Positions 33,165 through 44,386 of a DNA stretch of 64,000 nt are shown here, piece by piece. This stretch comes from Cylicocyclus nassatus (lineage: Eukaryota > Nematoda > Chromadorea > Rhabditida > Strongylidae): contig CATQJL010000223.1 of the NCBI GenBank assembly GCA_958299035.1, positions 2,288,359 through 2,352,358 of the forward strand. Direction: 5' to 3'. Under the pieces are notes generated by a model that worked only from the letters and a program-made list of their open reading frames with translations, had not been told where the DNA came from and did not search any database. Each line of letters opens with the position of its first letter. Positions within the stretch are counted from its first letter, which is position 1. The translations under genes were made by a program, and so were the position numbers.

Positions 33165-36100
33165 TCAGATCGTCTGGTGGCCGTCTGGAGTCGATCTAAT
33201 TTTGGAAAAGGTATTACTTCACATAAGTTTTCAAGTATTTTTACGTGATTCTTTCTCAAATGATTTCTATACATACAGTTCAATTTTGGTGTCATATGCT
33301 TCTGTGTGCGCTGTAAACAAGCAATTTGTTTATTTCAGACTTGCTTTCAAATCGCGCGCACTTTTCGCCATGCACGATAGAGCATGTTAGGCGTGTAATA
33401 ACCTGTCCGAGAAGTTTGTGTTTGAGTAAATGCCGCTTATTCTTGGTGCTCGGTTCCGACTAGTCAAAAACGACATCCCCTTTGCTGTTTGCTTCAGAAA
33501 CGAAGTCCAGCCTGCTTCCAGAACGATCTGTGCCGCGCCCTGAACGCAGTGTGTAGTTCACATTGCCTTTTTCTGCTTCGTTGGATCATTGTATTGCCTG
33601 TGTGGGTGTCCGTGTCAGCCCTTCACGAAATCCACATTGGTTGGGGCTAGGTCTGTAATGTTTCGAATTCTCGTTTTTAGTGTGCTGCTGGCTGAAAGTA
33701 TCAGACTATCTTGTTCACGCATATATACCCCTCCTCTAACATTTATATGCGCACTTGCCGTATTTTTCTTCTGCTACGAAGATTGACATGTTTTTTAGTA
33801 AGAACTGTTTCCATGTAGGTATTCTATAGTTCAAGCTTTCGGAAGTATAATCAAAAATTTTTAGCTTTCTGCGAGCTATAGTTTCGAGAAGTTTCAGATT
33901 TAGCTTAAAAACAAAAGGAAGTGACACATTCGTTTTTTTTTCAACCTATTTTTGTTTCTCACTTTTCAGCACTGGAAAAAATACAGAAAAAATGTCAAAT
34001 ATCAAATAAAAAGTGTCCACGCATGAACAATTTAGAGCTTTCTAGAAATTTCATAAGTAGAGTTGTGAAGTTTTTCGAACTTTCGGATTTCTGAAAGTTT
34101 AGATTTTCATTTCCAACTTAAGTGGGACCAACTCTGTGCAAAATGTACACCATGTTGTAGAACTGGCTTTGCTCTATCGGAAGGTGTTTAAAGCTTTTTA
34201 TGAGTCAAGAGAAATGGGATTTATGGACGAAAAGTGAAAACGGAAAAAAACCATTGGGGCAACTCACGGATTGAATATGAAAGACGAAGTCCACGAGAAG
34301 GAAGATTGCTAAACATGGTTTCCGCAGGCAATTGCAAGACGAGCTGCGCTGCAAGTGATTAACGTTGTTTTGCGTTCCCTGCTTAATGTGAAATCAGACT
34401 TTCAATAAGCAAAACCCCCTTTTTTTCAAAAATGGAACTCGAAATCAAAATCTCCGAATTGATGCCGAGCTTTGACTTGGATGCCAAATTACTACCGACT
34501 CAGCAGGGAATGGTTAGAAATTAACCCAGCATGCTGTATGTATGTCATCGGACTCCTCTTGAAACGCTAATCATGATACGTGTTCATTATCCGCCAAGCG
34601 ACTTGGAGGAGTTACGAGCGTTACAATGAAGGAATTTGTCAATTGTTTTGTAGCGCATGTCCATGAAATAGGTTTCAAAAACACTTATTTAGATTTTCAG
34701 TAAATGTGCTTCTTCCTTGTAGTCAAAATAACCAAAGCCATTGTAAATCCGTGCCATCAGGCTGCCTTTTAAGGAAATATATACGTCGGGTGAAAATATT
34801 TGAATGTCATAATCTCATATTTGAATGCTCATAACTTTTCCCAGTTAGTCTCGCAGATAAAAAATATGTTCTAATTTAGTGTTCCAAGGTGTGCCCGAAG
34901 ATCACCTTGTTTGATATGGCTGGGTTAAGTCCGACCATTTCTTGGTCAGCTTTCCATCCACTAAGCGCTTTCAAAGGGGTCGCTCTTGACAACTTCTGCA
35001 AGTGATCTGAGCATTATGCAGCAGATATTATGAGCAAATATTACCAGCAAACATAACGAAAATTTTTGAATATTCGATATGTGAAAATAGCGGGAAGCTA
35101 CTTCCATACAGATAAAAATCTCAGCTGAATAATTGCTACTTGACATGTTATGGAGCTTCAAAGTTGCTTTCAAAACGGACTCACTGATTAGCCAAATAGT
35201 TTCAATAACATTCAAACCTTTTCAACGCAAAATCTTGGCAAGCGATGAAATAGGCAAAGCGCAGCAGGTTGTTGCCGATACTTTCTGCTTCCTTCGAAAA
35301 ATTTTGACACAAATGCTTTTCTCACCCAAAACATTCTATAAGGTCTCTTCAAAAGTTCTCAGTGTTTTCTATGCTATCGATTTATTAAAAAGTCGTGAAA
35401 AATGTAGAAGTTTTCTACTCATTTTTCTTTCGTCTTTTTTTAGCGCTTACGTTATCGAAATAGCGTTTCTTGTGGGAACTCAAATGATCACCGAAGACTC
35501 GAACTCATCCGCCATTTCCAGCCTGAGCTGGTTCACAAAATTTTCATTCCAAGCTCTTAAGCAGATTTGATGACAGGTGGGCACAGTAAGTTCTACGGAC
35601 TTTTCCAGGTGGCTTTCTAGGGATAGTGAAAGTATTTTTGATGGGCTAGATTCAATGCTCTGTATGGAATCAACTACGCAGAAGCAAACACGCTGTAAAA
35701 TTCGAGAATTTAAAGAAAGTAGGATTTTAGAGAATGCCTCGTTGCGAAATATCTATCCGCATGTTATCAAATCACCTTTGATAACCAGAAGTGAAAAATT
35801 CAATGTTAGAAAAGAAGAAGCTAGAGAAAGTGGAAGCAGAGGTAGTAGTAGAAGTAGAAGTAAAAAGTAGAATCATGTCTCTCTTATGAGGATCTATTAG
35901 GTTGATACAAAATCGATGCATGCTCCTTATCCTGAAGCGGCAGAGATGATATAAAAATGTACAAAATATTCGATAGAGCAAAGCGAGCTGAAAATCCCAA
36001 GGATCAGGTTTTCGTCTAGAAATATCCTGCAAACTCCCAACTTGGCCAAACGCCTACTATACACACAAAATTTTCATATGTGCTCTTGCCTGTTCTTTTT

Positions 36101-37770
36101 TTTTCTCTTGCCGTTTTTTCTTTTTTTCTCTTACTGGGACTTGAAAAATAAGAGAGGCTAAAAATTTGCAAATATTGCCTTTTTGGATAAGTTCGATATT
36201 TCTTGATAATTAAATTCTCGCGAAGGCTAAAAATTTATCTTGTTATACTTCCAAAGATTTTGGTACGAATTTATCTATGTCGGGACAATCCAGGACCGAT
36301 TTTGCTAGAACATGCCAAATTCTATAATCCCAGCTTCTAGCCATGAAAGAAGCACATATATGTGCATATGCGTACTAGCTGATGCGATAAGTAATTTTTG
36401 TGAGCGAGTTGGAAGTTTGTAAGACTTTTCTGAACAGAGATTCAATTTTTGAGCATTTCGAAATTTTCGGATTTTTGATCCTAACCTTCTGTGTACTATT
36501 AGGTTTTCTCATAATTATTTACCGTTTTTACACGGTCGTCTTTTTGTTTCTTTCCTCCAATTGATGCGGATTGAGTAATCATTCGATAGGGCAAAGCAAG
36601 CTCTACAAGATGACCACCAAGAGTCTGCGCAAATCGTAATCCACTAAAGTTTTGAGCTGAAATCTGACAGTAGTCGAAAACGAACTTTTCTGATATGCTC
36701 GACACATCGCACATTCGACTATACAATTTTCGTATTTTTTTTTCATGGCTAGAAATAAAGAAAAATTGAATGAAGTAAAATGGCAAACTCCGCCCCCTAG
36801 AAGTCCTGAGCTCCTCCCAACGTGATCATATAGTTCATACATACAGAAGTACGACCATGTGTTTGAAAATTTTAAAGATGCCTCAGTTCTCGAGAAATAC
36901 TGTTGTTTAGGGTAAAAGCGGTAGATAATTATGGGACACCCTAATACTTTCTAAAATTCTTCAGGAACTATCACGTAGGGCTTGCTTTGTTCTATTGAAT
37001 GATATGTTTCGTAGATTTTCATACCTTTCCTGCCGCCTAAAAATAAGCGACTTGCATTAATTATGCATCAACCTAGTACACAAATCGCTAGGTCACCAAT
37101 GTTTTCGGTCCGAATAGCAGCAGTACAAACTTTTTGATTGAACCTAAGCATAACAAGCTACCAAGAAAGAATTTGTTGCACATTTCAAAAGCTCGTTCCG
37201 CCCTGACACAAATACTGGAAGCAGAATGACCGTATTCGAATTTCGAATTTTCCGCGCACGGTCTACATCGCGCTCAAGTGATGTCCAAACCAAGCTGGAA
37301 ATTTGTTGCTTAATTACAATAAGTGCTTACTTTTGTCTTTTGATAGAGACTGACCTCGCTGATAAGCTCAGCCCGTTCGCTGCTCTGCCTTGTTCTATAG
37401 TACACTCAATTACTCAGCACCGCAATATTGCCCTAAAAATAGTAATTGCGTTTGTGTTATTCAATTGCGAAGTACTGGCAAGTGTTTGAGCTCTATAGTC
37501 TCAAAAGTGCACAGCCATTTCTGGTTTTTGATTTTTGGAAAAGAAAAACAAAAGCTCTACTTTTATCATTCACTGCTGAATGCCCTCAAGTTCTTGTCCA
37601 CACTTGTCAGTTTTTTCCAATAACTGGTGTGGAAACGCTAAATTTGTACTTTCCTAACTCAGCAATAAAATCGCTCCATTGTTGAAAATTAACTAGTGGA
37701 GGAACATGCTACATTGGAGGCTAAAAACGGTAGCTATCGCAGCAGACAGACCATAGTCCGAGTAACCATG
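33165..37770. other. Long stretch without a supported gene; repeat D copies
   Basis: It holds family D motifs (CTTTGCTCTATCG-like) near 34163 and 36978 and, inverted, near 35970 and 36580. Poly-T/CT tracts lie near 36080-36140, and a purine-rich GAAGTAGAA tract occupies 35811-35869. The plus-strand open frame 35133-35570 is the longest but has no motif, and a competing frame after a tttttttag acceptor near 35443 is equally plausible. Confidence 0.3.
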
Positions 37771-37780
37771 GTATAAAAAG
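37771..37780 (+). promoter_or_regulatory. TATA box of the 37817 gene
   Basis: GTATAAAAAG lies 37 bp before the ATG at 37817. That places a transcription start near 37800 and a very short leader. Confidence 0.5.
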
Positions 37781-37816
37781 CGAATAAGTTTTGCCATTCT
37801 CCATCGTACGCCTTTC

Positions 37817-38836
37817 ATGCCGTCAACAGTCCAGTTCACGAAAACCTTCGTCGTACTTCTCTCATTTTGTCGTGTTACTGGGGAAAGAGGGATCGACAGT
37901 CCACTCCATCCATATCTGTATGGCTGGTGGTCTGATATGAGAAACCTCTCTGGACTAAAAAAAACTGTGGATCCAGCGGAAGATGACGATAAAGCGATAC
38001 GCCATGATAAGGTAATTTATGAGTCCAGCAAAGTTCCTGCAAAGTCGAAAGCAGTGGAAGTGTCCAAAAATTTTACGGACAAAGTGAAGCACATTTGCAA
38101 AGAGACTGAGTTCGGTGAGTCCAGAAAAATGACAAATTATTCCGCTTCGCAAATAAACAACTACGACAGGGATTCGGAATATGTGACAAGATGTTAAGAA
38201 TATGGGCTATCACATAGATTGCAACTTTTTCAAAGTTTAAATTTTAAACGCTTTCCATTCAGCACCACTAGAAACTTTATAGAGAGAAAAACCACAAAAT
38301 CAAATGTTTGCGTGGTTTGAAAACCGCTACTTTGCTTACTCAAGTCATATTTTTAGTAGGCCGCGTTCACCTCTCACTTGATGGAGAACATCACCCGCGA
38401 AATGAAAGACCTTACTTCAGATATTTTTCAGATTCTAAAAAGCATCGTACTACCATCTGGGATGTAAGTTATTCTCAAGGGATATTAAGATAAGCTCAAT
38501 GTTTGATTAAGAACTCCACTTTACGATTAGGACGTCAAAATTTCTATGTAAAAACGTACAGCAGAATATCTTCCGGCGAAAGATATATAGGAGGTAATTT
38601 TTATTCAAGTTGTGGAAAATTCTAAGTCACCTATCAGTTAACTTACAGGAAAGGTAGTAGATAAAACGGCATGCTCTGGTGGAGATAAAGCACAAAAGTG
38701 TGTGGTGGTTGATACTAGCGTGTTTGATGATCTGCTTAATCAGGTGGCTGTGGTAGATAGTTCTCCTCGTTATAAGGGCTATGAGAACTATAGGGATTTT
38801 ATATGGCATTTGTGTTATTTTTATTGGTTGTTTTAA
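37817..38836 (+). CDS. Secreted protein, four exons; paralogue of 25510-27187
   Basis: Exons are 37817-38114, 38357-38463, 38512-38593 and 38649-38836. Donors are gtgagt, gtaagt and gtaatt; acceptors are atttttag, tgattaag and acttacag. Junction phases 1, 0 and 1 equal those of the 25510 gene, and the product is 224 residues. MPSTVQFTKTFVVLLSFCRV is a signal peptide. Exon 1 is longer than in the paralogue and highly charged, ending HICKETEF (compare DLCQDFTF). Exon 2 ends IWD against HYD; exon 3 ends RYIGG against FWIGG; the C-termini end HLCYFYWLF and RLFYHWGKG. Sequence identity is low, so the pair is old or fast-evolving. No domain recognised. The intron 2 acceptor (aag) is unusual but is the only one that keeps the frame. 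Confidence 0.65.
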
Positions 38837-38843
38837 TTAAGTG

Positions 38844-38849
38844 AATAAA
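38844..38849 (+). terminator. Polyadenylation signal AATAAA
   Basis: AATAAA lies 8 bp after the TAA of the 37817-38836 gene. That is close, but workable for a compact nematode 3' UTR. Confidence 0.4.
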
Positions 38850-39749
38850 CTGGGCACATATATTGAATGTATCGACTGATTGAAAAAATTGAGCTTTGAT
38901 CATGCTATGGTCACAGTATCTGTTAAAAACTTGAATTAGTATTGGCTATCAGACCTCACCTCCTCCTTTCCAGCTAGGAAGTTACCCAAATGCAGTCAGA
39001 CACTGTCGGGAAATGCTTGCGAAAGACATGACAGCACAATGCGTTTGCAGCACATCGTACTCGGTTGAATCCTTTCTGAATTAAAAGACTCGTTATTTTT
39101 GATCACTCGCTTTCGCAGGCACGTATGAACTCAATCAGAAGCTTAGAAATGAATAAGTGCAAAGGCTTTGTCTTGTTCATATGAGTCGCGAGGTGATAGA
39201 GGACTGCAGGAGACAATAGTCGAGAACACATTGTGGGTGATCGACATGAACAACTCACGTTTCAGTTACGTTAATTTTTTCAAAGGCAGGAAGAAATGCA
39301 CTTCACAAATTTGTGATTTTTTTAAAGCAAAGTAATAGGAGGCCTTTAATCTGAACAAGGATATCAATGAAAGAAATGATTCCAATTTGGACCGAAAACT
39401 GCAAAAAAAATGATGCATTATTGTATTTTGCATGTGTTAGGGTGCTTTCGCCTCATTCCGGCACAGATTGACATGAGGATGGCAAGGGGCATGACTTTTC
39501 TACCAAGACTCAGAACTTGAATCTTCGGTATGCTCAATAAACTTCGAAACGAAAGAGATGGCCCATTACAAAAGTACAGTACTTCACATTTTTATTTTGT
39601 TCCGTTTCGCTGACCACTCCTTCTTCCTAGGGGGGAAAAATAGAGTTCATTTGGCCATCATCGCCTCATTTTTCTCCTCAAGAATGCTCCCCTAACATCA
39701 GCTTTGTGCCGAGCCTACACGGTGTATTTGGTTTATGATGAGGTTTAAG
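38850..39749. other. No supported gene
   Basis: AT-rich sequence without recognisable exons or repeat structure. Confidence 0.3.
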
Positions 39750-39980
39750 TCAAAACGTCTTTTCAGCAACAAAGACATCAAATGTATAATCGCAAAGCCA
39801 GAGAAGAATGCGTTCAGCAGTAAAGCAGAAATTGGCAGCTTCTACTGTGTCTAAGCGCTTTCTCGTCTTTTTTTCTTCGTACACGTGATAGTCAACTAGT
39901 TTGACTCTGCGACTGTCAGGTGCGGCGGCAAGAAAAAACTTACGAAAATTATTAGCTCTCAAAGACAATTCTCTGAAATT
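39750..39980 (-). CDS. Probable terminal exon, minus strand
   Basis: From a caactacag acceptor at 39981 the minus strand is open for 76 codons to TGA (39752-39750). It starts NFRELSLRANNFRKFFLAAA and continues with a basic patch (EEKKTRKR) and an aromatic C-terminus ending FDVFVAEKTF. A second acceptor (tttttttcag) lies about 45 nt upstream in a different frame, so the exact entry is uncertain. Family not recognised. Confidence 0.35.
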   Translation of the reverse strand, partial: NFRELSLRANNFRKFFLAAAPDSRRVKLVDYHVYEEKKTRKRLDTVEAANFCFTAERILLWLCDYTFDVFVAEKTF

Positions 39981-42086
39981 CTGTAGTTGCTAGTGAAGCC
40001 CTCACGTGGAAGGCTGACGCAGCACAACTGCTGAAAAAAAAGTTTTTAGTGGGAGGAAACATTTTTCTTTGGTTTAGAAAAATACAAGCTAACAGATAGA
40101 GTTTCAGTCACCATAAATTGCTTGGCGTACCACTCCTCTCAACTTGCACCTAAAGAACGGATAAAATTGCCCAATTCGACATTTACAAGAAAGAGAGTTC
40201 CAGATAGAACAGGCCAATCCGTTCTGCGGATTAATTACCACTATAAACTTGCACTATAAGTTTCAAAATTTCTAGTATGTAGTAAGGCAGTCAACCGACG
40301 CGAAAGGTGATACAGGCAGTCCGCGCATATCGCTTGCAGACACACATGTCTCCACTTTTCCCCTGCACTCTCGCCTCATACTAATCCGCATTTTCTTCCA
40401 AATATAAAATGTCTTCGGCGCAGCAGCTTTACATTGAGGGTTGTAACCAGTTTATGAAAAGTAGATTAAATCGCCAACGAATCTAGTGGATTCGCGTTTC
40501 ATGGGTAGGCGTACTTACTAGGTAGGACCGATAAATACAAGTGCTGGATGCGACTCAATGAGTTCGCTGATAAATACTGGCCCTGACAAGTGTACTGCTT
40601 GAGGAGCTGGACTCAGCATTGATACTAAAATAAATAAATAGTATAATAGTATAAGTATAAAGAGAATACAGACCTTTGAAAAAAAATTGTCTTTTCTATT
40701 GCAGTATTAACTTAATCATTTCTCGAGCTGTTGCCAATGGTTTTCTCTCTGCTCAATTTTTATGCTGGACCACACTGAACAGAACCCTTGGAAACCTCCT
40801 GTTTGTCGTTTAGTGGCTGGCATAGACGAATAAAATTCCATCACCCATATGTCTAATAAATCTTCTGGCTTCAAATTTGTTCGCTTACTACAGTTTCATA
40901 TTTAGTTTTTTCGCGAATGAGCCCACAATAAACATTCTCAAAATAAGTACTGCCGCTAATCATAACCCAAAATATCGCTTGGTTGAAAGCTCTTGAAGAT
41001 AGGAGCTAAAAAGGGAACATTATAGTGAAAGTGGCCTTTCTGAATGGGATGTGCAACGTGCCCAAAAGTCTAAACCTATAACTTCTTCAGCTAAAACTGT
41101 ATGAGGAAAGATAGACAAACGAAACTTAGCATATAGTTTCTAAAGCACTTACAAAACAACAATGTACATTTAGATTTCGAAAATCCCTCCTTTGGACTTT
41201 ACACAGTCCCTCAGACTCTTGCACAACGCATGCACTGTGGCAGATAGTTAGTTGGCGTCGCAGTTCTCATACTTGCAGAAGCAAACGTGTTTCAGACTTT
41301 CCAAATTTTAGTGCGAAAATGAGCAGGCCCTGTTTTTTACAGTAACCTTTGAGTCAGCTGGCTTGGCTCCCAAAGGCTTGCTTTTGTGACCTAAGGTCGC
41401 TTGCGCCTGCAACGAGTCTGCGTCTCACTCCCTCCTTTTTTGGCATTTTTTCTCGAAAATAATAGCTTTTCAAAAAGAGTTCGATCAGACAAACTTTGCC
41501 CGTGTAGAAAGAGAAAATAAGAAAACCTATGGCAGCGGCTGTTTTGGATTTTATTGGGTAGTTTTTGGCCTTTAAAAGCTTGCCCCAAATCGCCGGACGT
41601 CGGAAAATTTCCTTCTTCCATTTTTATCTCTAGATATTAAGCACCTTAGAAAATGTATGGTTTAGACTTTCTAAAGAAATTTGACATGGGCAGAATCGTC
41701 TTGGTAGAACGAAGTTAGGATATTATGAAACTGGTGCGAACGAACTTTCGCTTTAATTTTATATCTACCAATGATCAGTACTATGCATTCATTTGTGCAG
41801 GGAAATCAAGGTTTGAAGAAGGTGGTTCTGCTGCTCGAAGTTATAGAAACATGTATTCTCGTCAAAGCGTTCTCTAGCTTTTTCGGTGATTTATAATGAA
41901 TACTGTTCCAAACGTAAACAACTGCTTTACATAAGTGTTGACTCTGTCAATCATTCTTGAAAAAGTGAAAAGCCAATAAGTGGAGTGTTGATAGTGTATA
42001 GAAAAGTTTAACCTTTGAGTTGCCTTATTTCTTACTCCGCTTCCCCATAGCTCTCACTATACTTTCTAAATCACATCGCACTAAAC
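39981..42086. other. No supported gene; possible old MITE remnant
   Basis: The 41.0-41.8 kb stretch weakly resembles the mariner-type MITE at 51294-52032 (TTTTTATCTCT and GGTGCGA...ACTTTCG near 41625-41755) and may be a diverged copy. Otherwise AT-rich with no exon support. The minus-strand open frame 41621-41391 lies within that remnant. Confidence 0.3.
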
Positions 42087-42253
42087 TTTGATTCAACTGG
42101 CTTGGCTTCAGCAGGGCGGGGGTTTTTGGCCTAATTGAGACCGCTCACCGCGACACACCTGAGCCTCTCTCGCGCGAGTGTTCTCTGATCATTACCTAGC
42201 CTTAATTAGGTCACGAAGCCCCGCCTTCCCGAAGCCAAGCCAGTTGAATCAAA
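42087..42253. mobile_element. Short foldback MITE (167 bp)
   Basis: TTTGATTCAACTGGCTTGGC and its extension (42087-42109) pair perfectly with 42231-42253, and inner GGCGGGG/CCCCGCC blocks also pair. No clear target duplication was found. A related single block (GAGTCAGCTGGCTTGGCT) lies near 41351. Confidence 0.65.
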
Positions 42254-42776
42254 TGGTACATACGTTTAATACTTCACCAAACAAATATATTATGTAGATA
42301 TTTTCTTGAGGACGAAAATCCCTCTTTCTCGAAAAACTTCCAGCCCTCTCACTGAAATACTGACTTTTCTTCTGTTTCTTAAATTTCCAGAGTAAACTTA
42401 TGAATTAAGTCAGTATTAGTTATTGAATTTGCGACGACGGTACGCAAATGGGTTGCAGTAAAATTGTAACGTGTTCATGTTTGTTCGAGAGTTATTGTTT
42501 ACATAGAAGATTAGTGTGATTACAGCTCAATGTTGCACTGTTTTAGCAATCAAAGTGACATTCAAACTATTTCTTTTCCTTTCTGGCACTCTCTTCCACA
42601 TTGGTAACGTAACTACATAGTACTACGAATCACTCATGTATTCTCATTGTCAGCTTCAGAACCCTCTCCTATTTGTAAAAACTTGAACACTGACTTAAGT
42701 CTTTAAAAAAGTTGCATGTTTCTGTGATGTTTTTGTTCGAGATGATTTTTCTGTTTTTATCAGCTCATACTCTTTT
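42254..42776. other. No supported gene
   Basis: AT-rich spacer; nothing recognised. Confidence 0.3.
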
Positions 42777-43031
42777 CTAAACATCATTCCCATCGTTGCA
42801 CTTCTTCAGTTCATCATACTCTTTGATAAAGCGCAGGCACCCCCATCTGACGTCAGTGTCGGTCTGTTCGTGCCATGTTTGGTTGTCTACCACTATGCTC
42901 CGAACCTGCACTTTAAAACTGCCCTTTTTTGTACATTGATCTTTGCCATCAGGCTGTCTGCCTTCGGTATTGTTTATCAAGGTTTCCCACGCAGCCGAAG
43001 TCAAAAGCAGCCACCACAGGAACTTCACCAC
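42777..43031 (-). CDS. Possible small secreted protein exon
   Basis: The minus strand is open for 84 codons to a stop at 42779-42777. It starts with a hydrophobic stretch (VKFLWWLLLTSAAWETL) that could be a signal peptide, followed by a polar, four-cysteine region ending LKKCNDGNDV. The first in-frame codon is GTG and no ATG is in reach. The start must therefore come from a splice, or the frame is not used. An overlapping frame after a tttacag acceptor is a rival reading. Confidence 0.3.
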   Translation of the reverse strand: MVKFLWWLLLTSAAWETLINNTEGRQPDGKDQCTKKGSFKVQVRSIVVDNQTWHEQTDTDVRWGCLRFIKEYDELKKCNDGNDV

Positions 43032-43459
43032 AGGTGGAGCTTTTTAGCCGTTCTGTGCGGTTCTCTGTAAAGAGCTGTAGGGATTGCGATAAGCAAATTG
43101 AAGTAACGCATTGCGATTAAGGCAGCGTCAGTAAAAGGGAAAACCGAAAGATAAGACAGAAAGAAAAATGTGGAGATATTTGAAGATTTTTGTTTTGAAA
43201 AAGCTTTAGAATAGAAGAATTTTTTTTACAAAAAGACTATCGGAAGTGTTTGATTATTTCATTCGTGATCTATTCGTCCTCCATTCTTCGTAGAAGTAGG
43301 AAACAAATGGGGAATGAGGGTTGGGGGCAGCGAAAAGGATGTGCAAGATTCGCTCAAAACTACATATAGAGGCAGGATAAACGGTGTTTCGTACAAAGGA
43401 GGGTGCGGGAGAGTTGGGAGGGGGTTGCGGTGGATGTAGTGGGAAGGGAGGGAGAGAGG

Positions 43460-43634
43460 AAGGCGTGGCACGAATAGAAGAAACCTGATATGCAGTCGAA
43501 GTTAGTGGTACACTTCCCAGAGAAGATTTCTAGCATTGAGAGGATTTTGAAACTAACGCAGCATAGGGCGTGCAGCTATTTGAGCCCGAGCTAAGGATTT
43601 CTAGAGTTTTCCTGCGAGCTAAAGAGCTAGGAAC
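43460..43634 (+). repeat. Diverged duplicate of 47110-47275
   Basis: The order of blocks TGGCACGA.TAGAAGAA, TTTCCCA.AGAA and GGCGT..AGCTATTT.AGCCC is shared with 47110-47275. The Penelope-like element lies between the two copies. Confidence 0.5.
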
Positions 43635-43645
43635 TAAGTTACTAC

Positions 43646-44386
43646 TTGTTTCTAGATGTTAAGCCTCCACCACATCTGAACCAGACATGTGGACTTCCAA
43701 AGAATAGTCGGCAGATCCACGAAATCGAACTGCAACTTCTGAGGGCGTCATGGAAGATGAAGAAAGATCACGTGTACGCATTACTGAAAAAATGTGTGTC
43801 CAAAGAGTTATGCTGTCAACGATTGCTGTCGACGAGCCTTTGGAATGGAATAGTAAGTGAGTCTAAGAACATTTGTGATTATATCCGCTCTAATGTCAAA
43901 TCTAAATTGCAAGGGAAATTCATGAAGTTGTTGGAAAAAGAACAGTCACAAAAGCCTAGCGTATCATTTACAGCCACTTCCGCCTGCGAGTCAAACCATC
44001 GTCTACTCGAAAACAACAGTGACAGTGAGCAAAATCTATCACGAGTTACCGTTATTGGCAGTGCTACATTGTCTGATAATGCGCGTTCTTTGCTCGCCCT
44101 CGGACCAAGTTTCTCGCCTATGCAATCAATATCCCCCGCGGTGGCACGCAAAATTGTGGGTAACCTGCAATACATTCAAGATCGCCTGCGATATAGGGCT
44201 AAGTTGGAGGAGGCGCAGCAAGCAAACAAAAGATCGATAAGTACAGCAATGCCTGTGGTACCATTCCCATCCATGTTTTACAAGCCGCAGGAGCCCAGTC
44301 CCTTCAGTAGACTCCGCTTTCTGAGTATTCGCAACTTCAATTTTCACGGTGCTCAAGCGATTTATGCGTATGCGCCAAACATCTAA
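43646..44386 (+). CDS. Penelope-like element N-terminal frame
   Basis: The frame runs from the inverted repeat into the element and has 246 codons. The region LSDNARSLLALGPSFSPMQS followed by a coiled basic stretch (QYIQDRLRYRAKLEEAQQAN) is the conserved N-terminal part of Penelope-like polyproteins just ahead of the RT. It ends at a stop at 44384-44386 in one frame, while the RT continues in another frame that is open from about 44325. A +1 shift within the 60-bp overlap would restore one polyprotein. Whether this is a recent indel or programmed frameshifting cannot be told from one copy. The first codon is TTG, so the real start is uncertain. Confidence 0.75.
   Translation: MFLDVKPPPHLNQTCGLPKNSRQIHEIELQLLRASWKMKKDHVYALLKKCVSKELCCQRLLSTSLWNGIVSESKNICDYIRSNVKSKLQGKFMKLLEKEQSQKPSVSFTATSACESNHRLLENNSDSEQNLSRVTVIGSATLSDNARSLLALGPSFSPMQSISPAVARKIVGNLQYIQDRLRYRAKLEEAQQANKRSISTAMPVVPFPSMFYKPQEPSPFSRLRFLSIRNFNFHGAQAIYAYAPNI

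Noticed and set aside
43259..43471. Pro-rich minus-strand protein
   Set aside because: Biased purine-rich DNA (GGGAGG runs) produces it; no start context or splice support.
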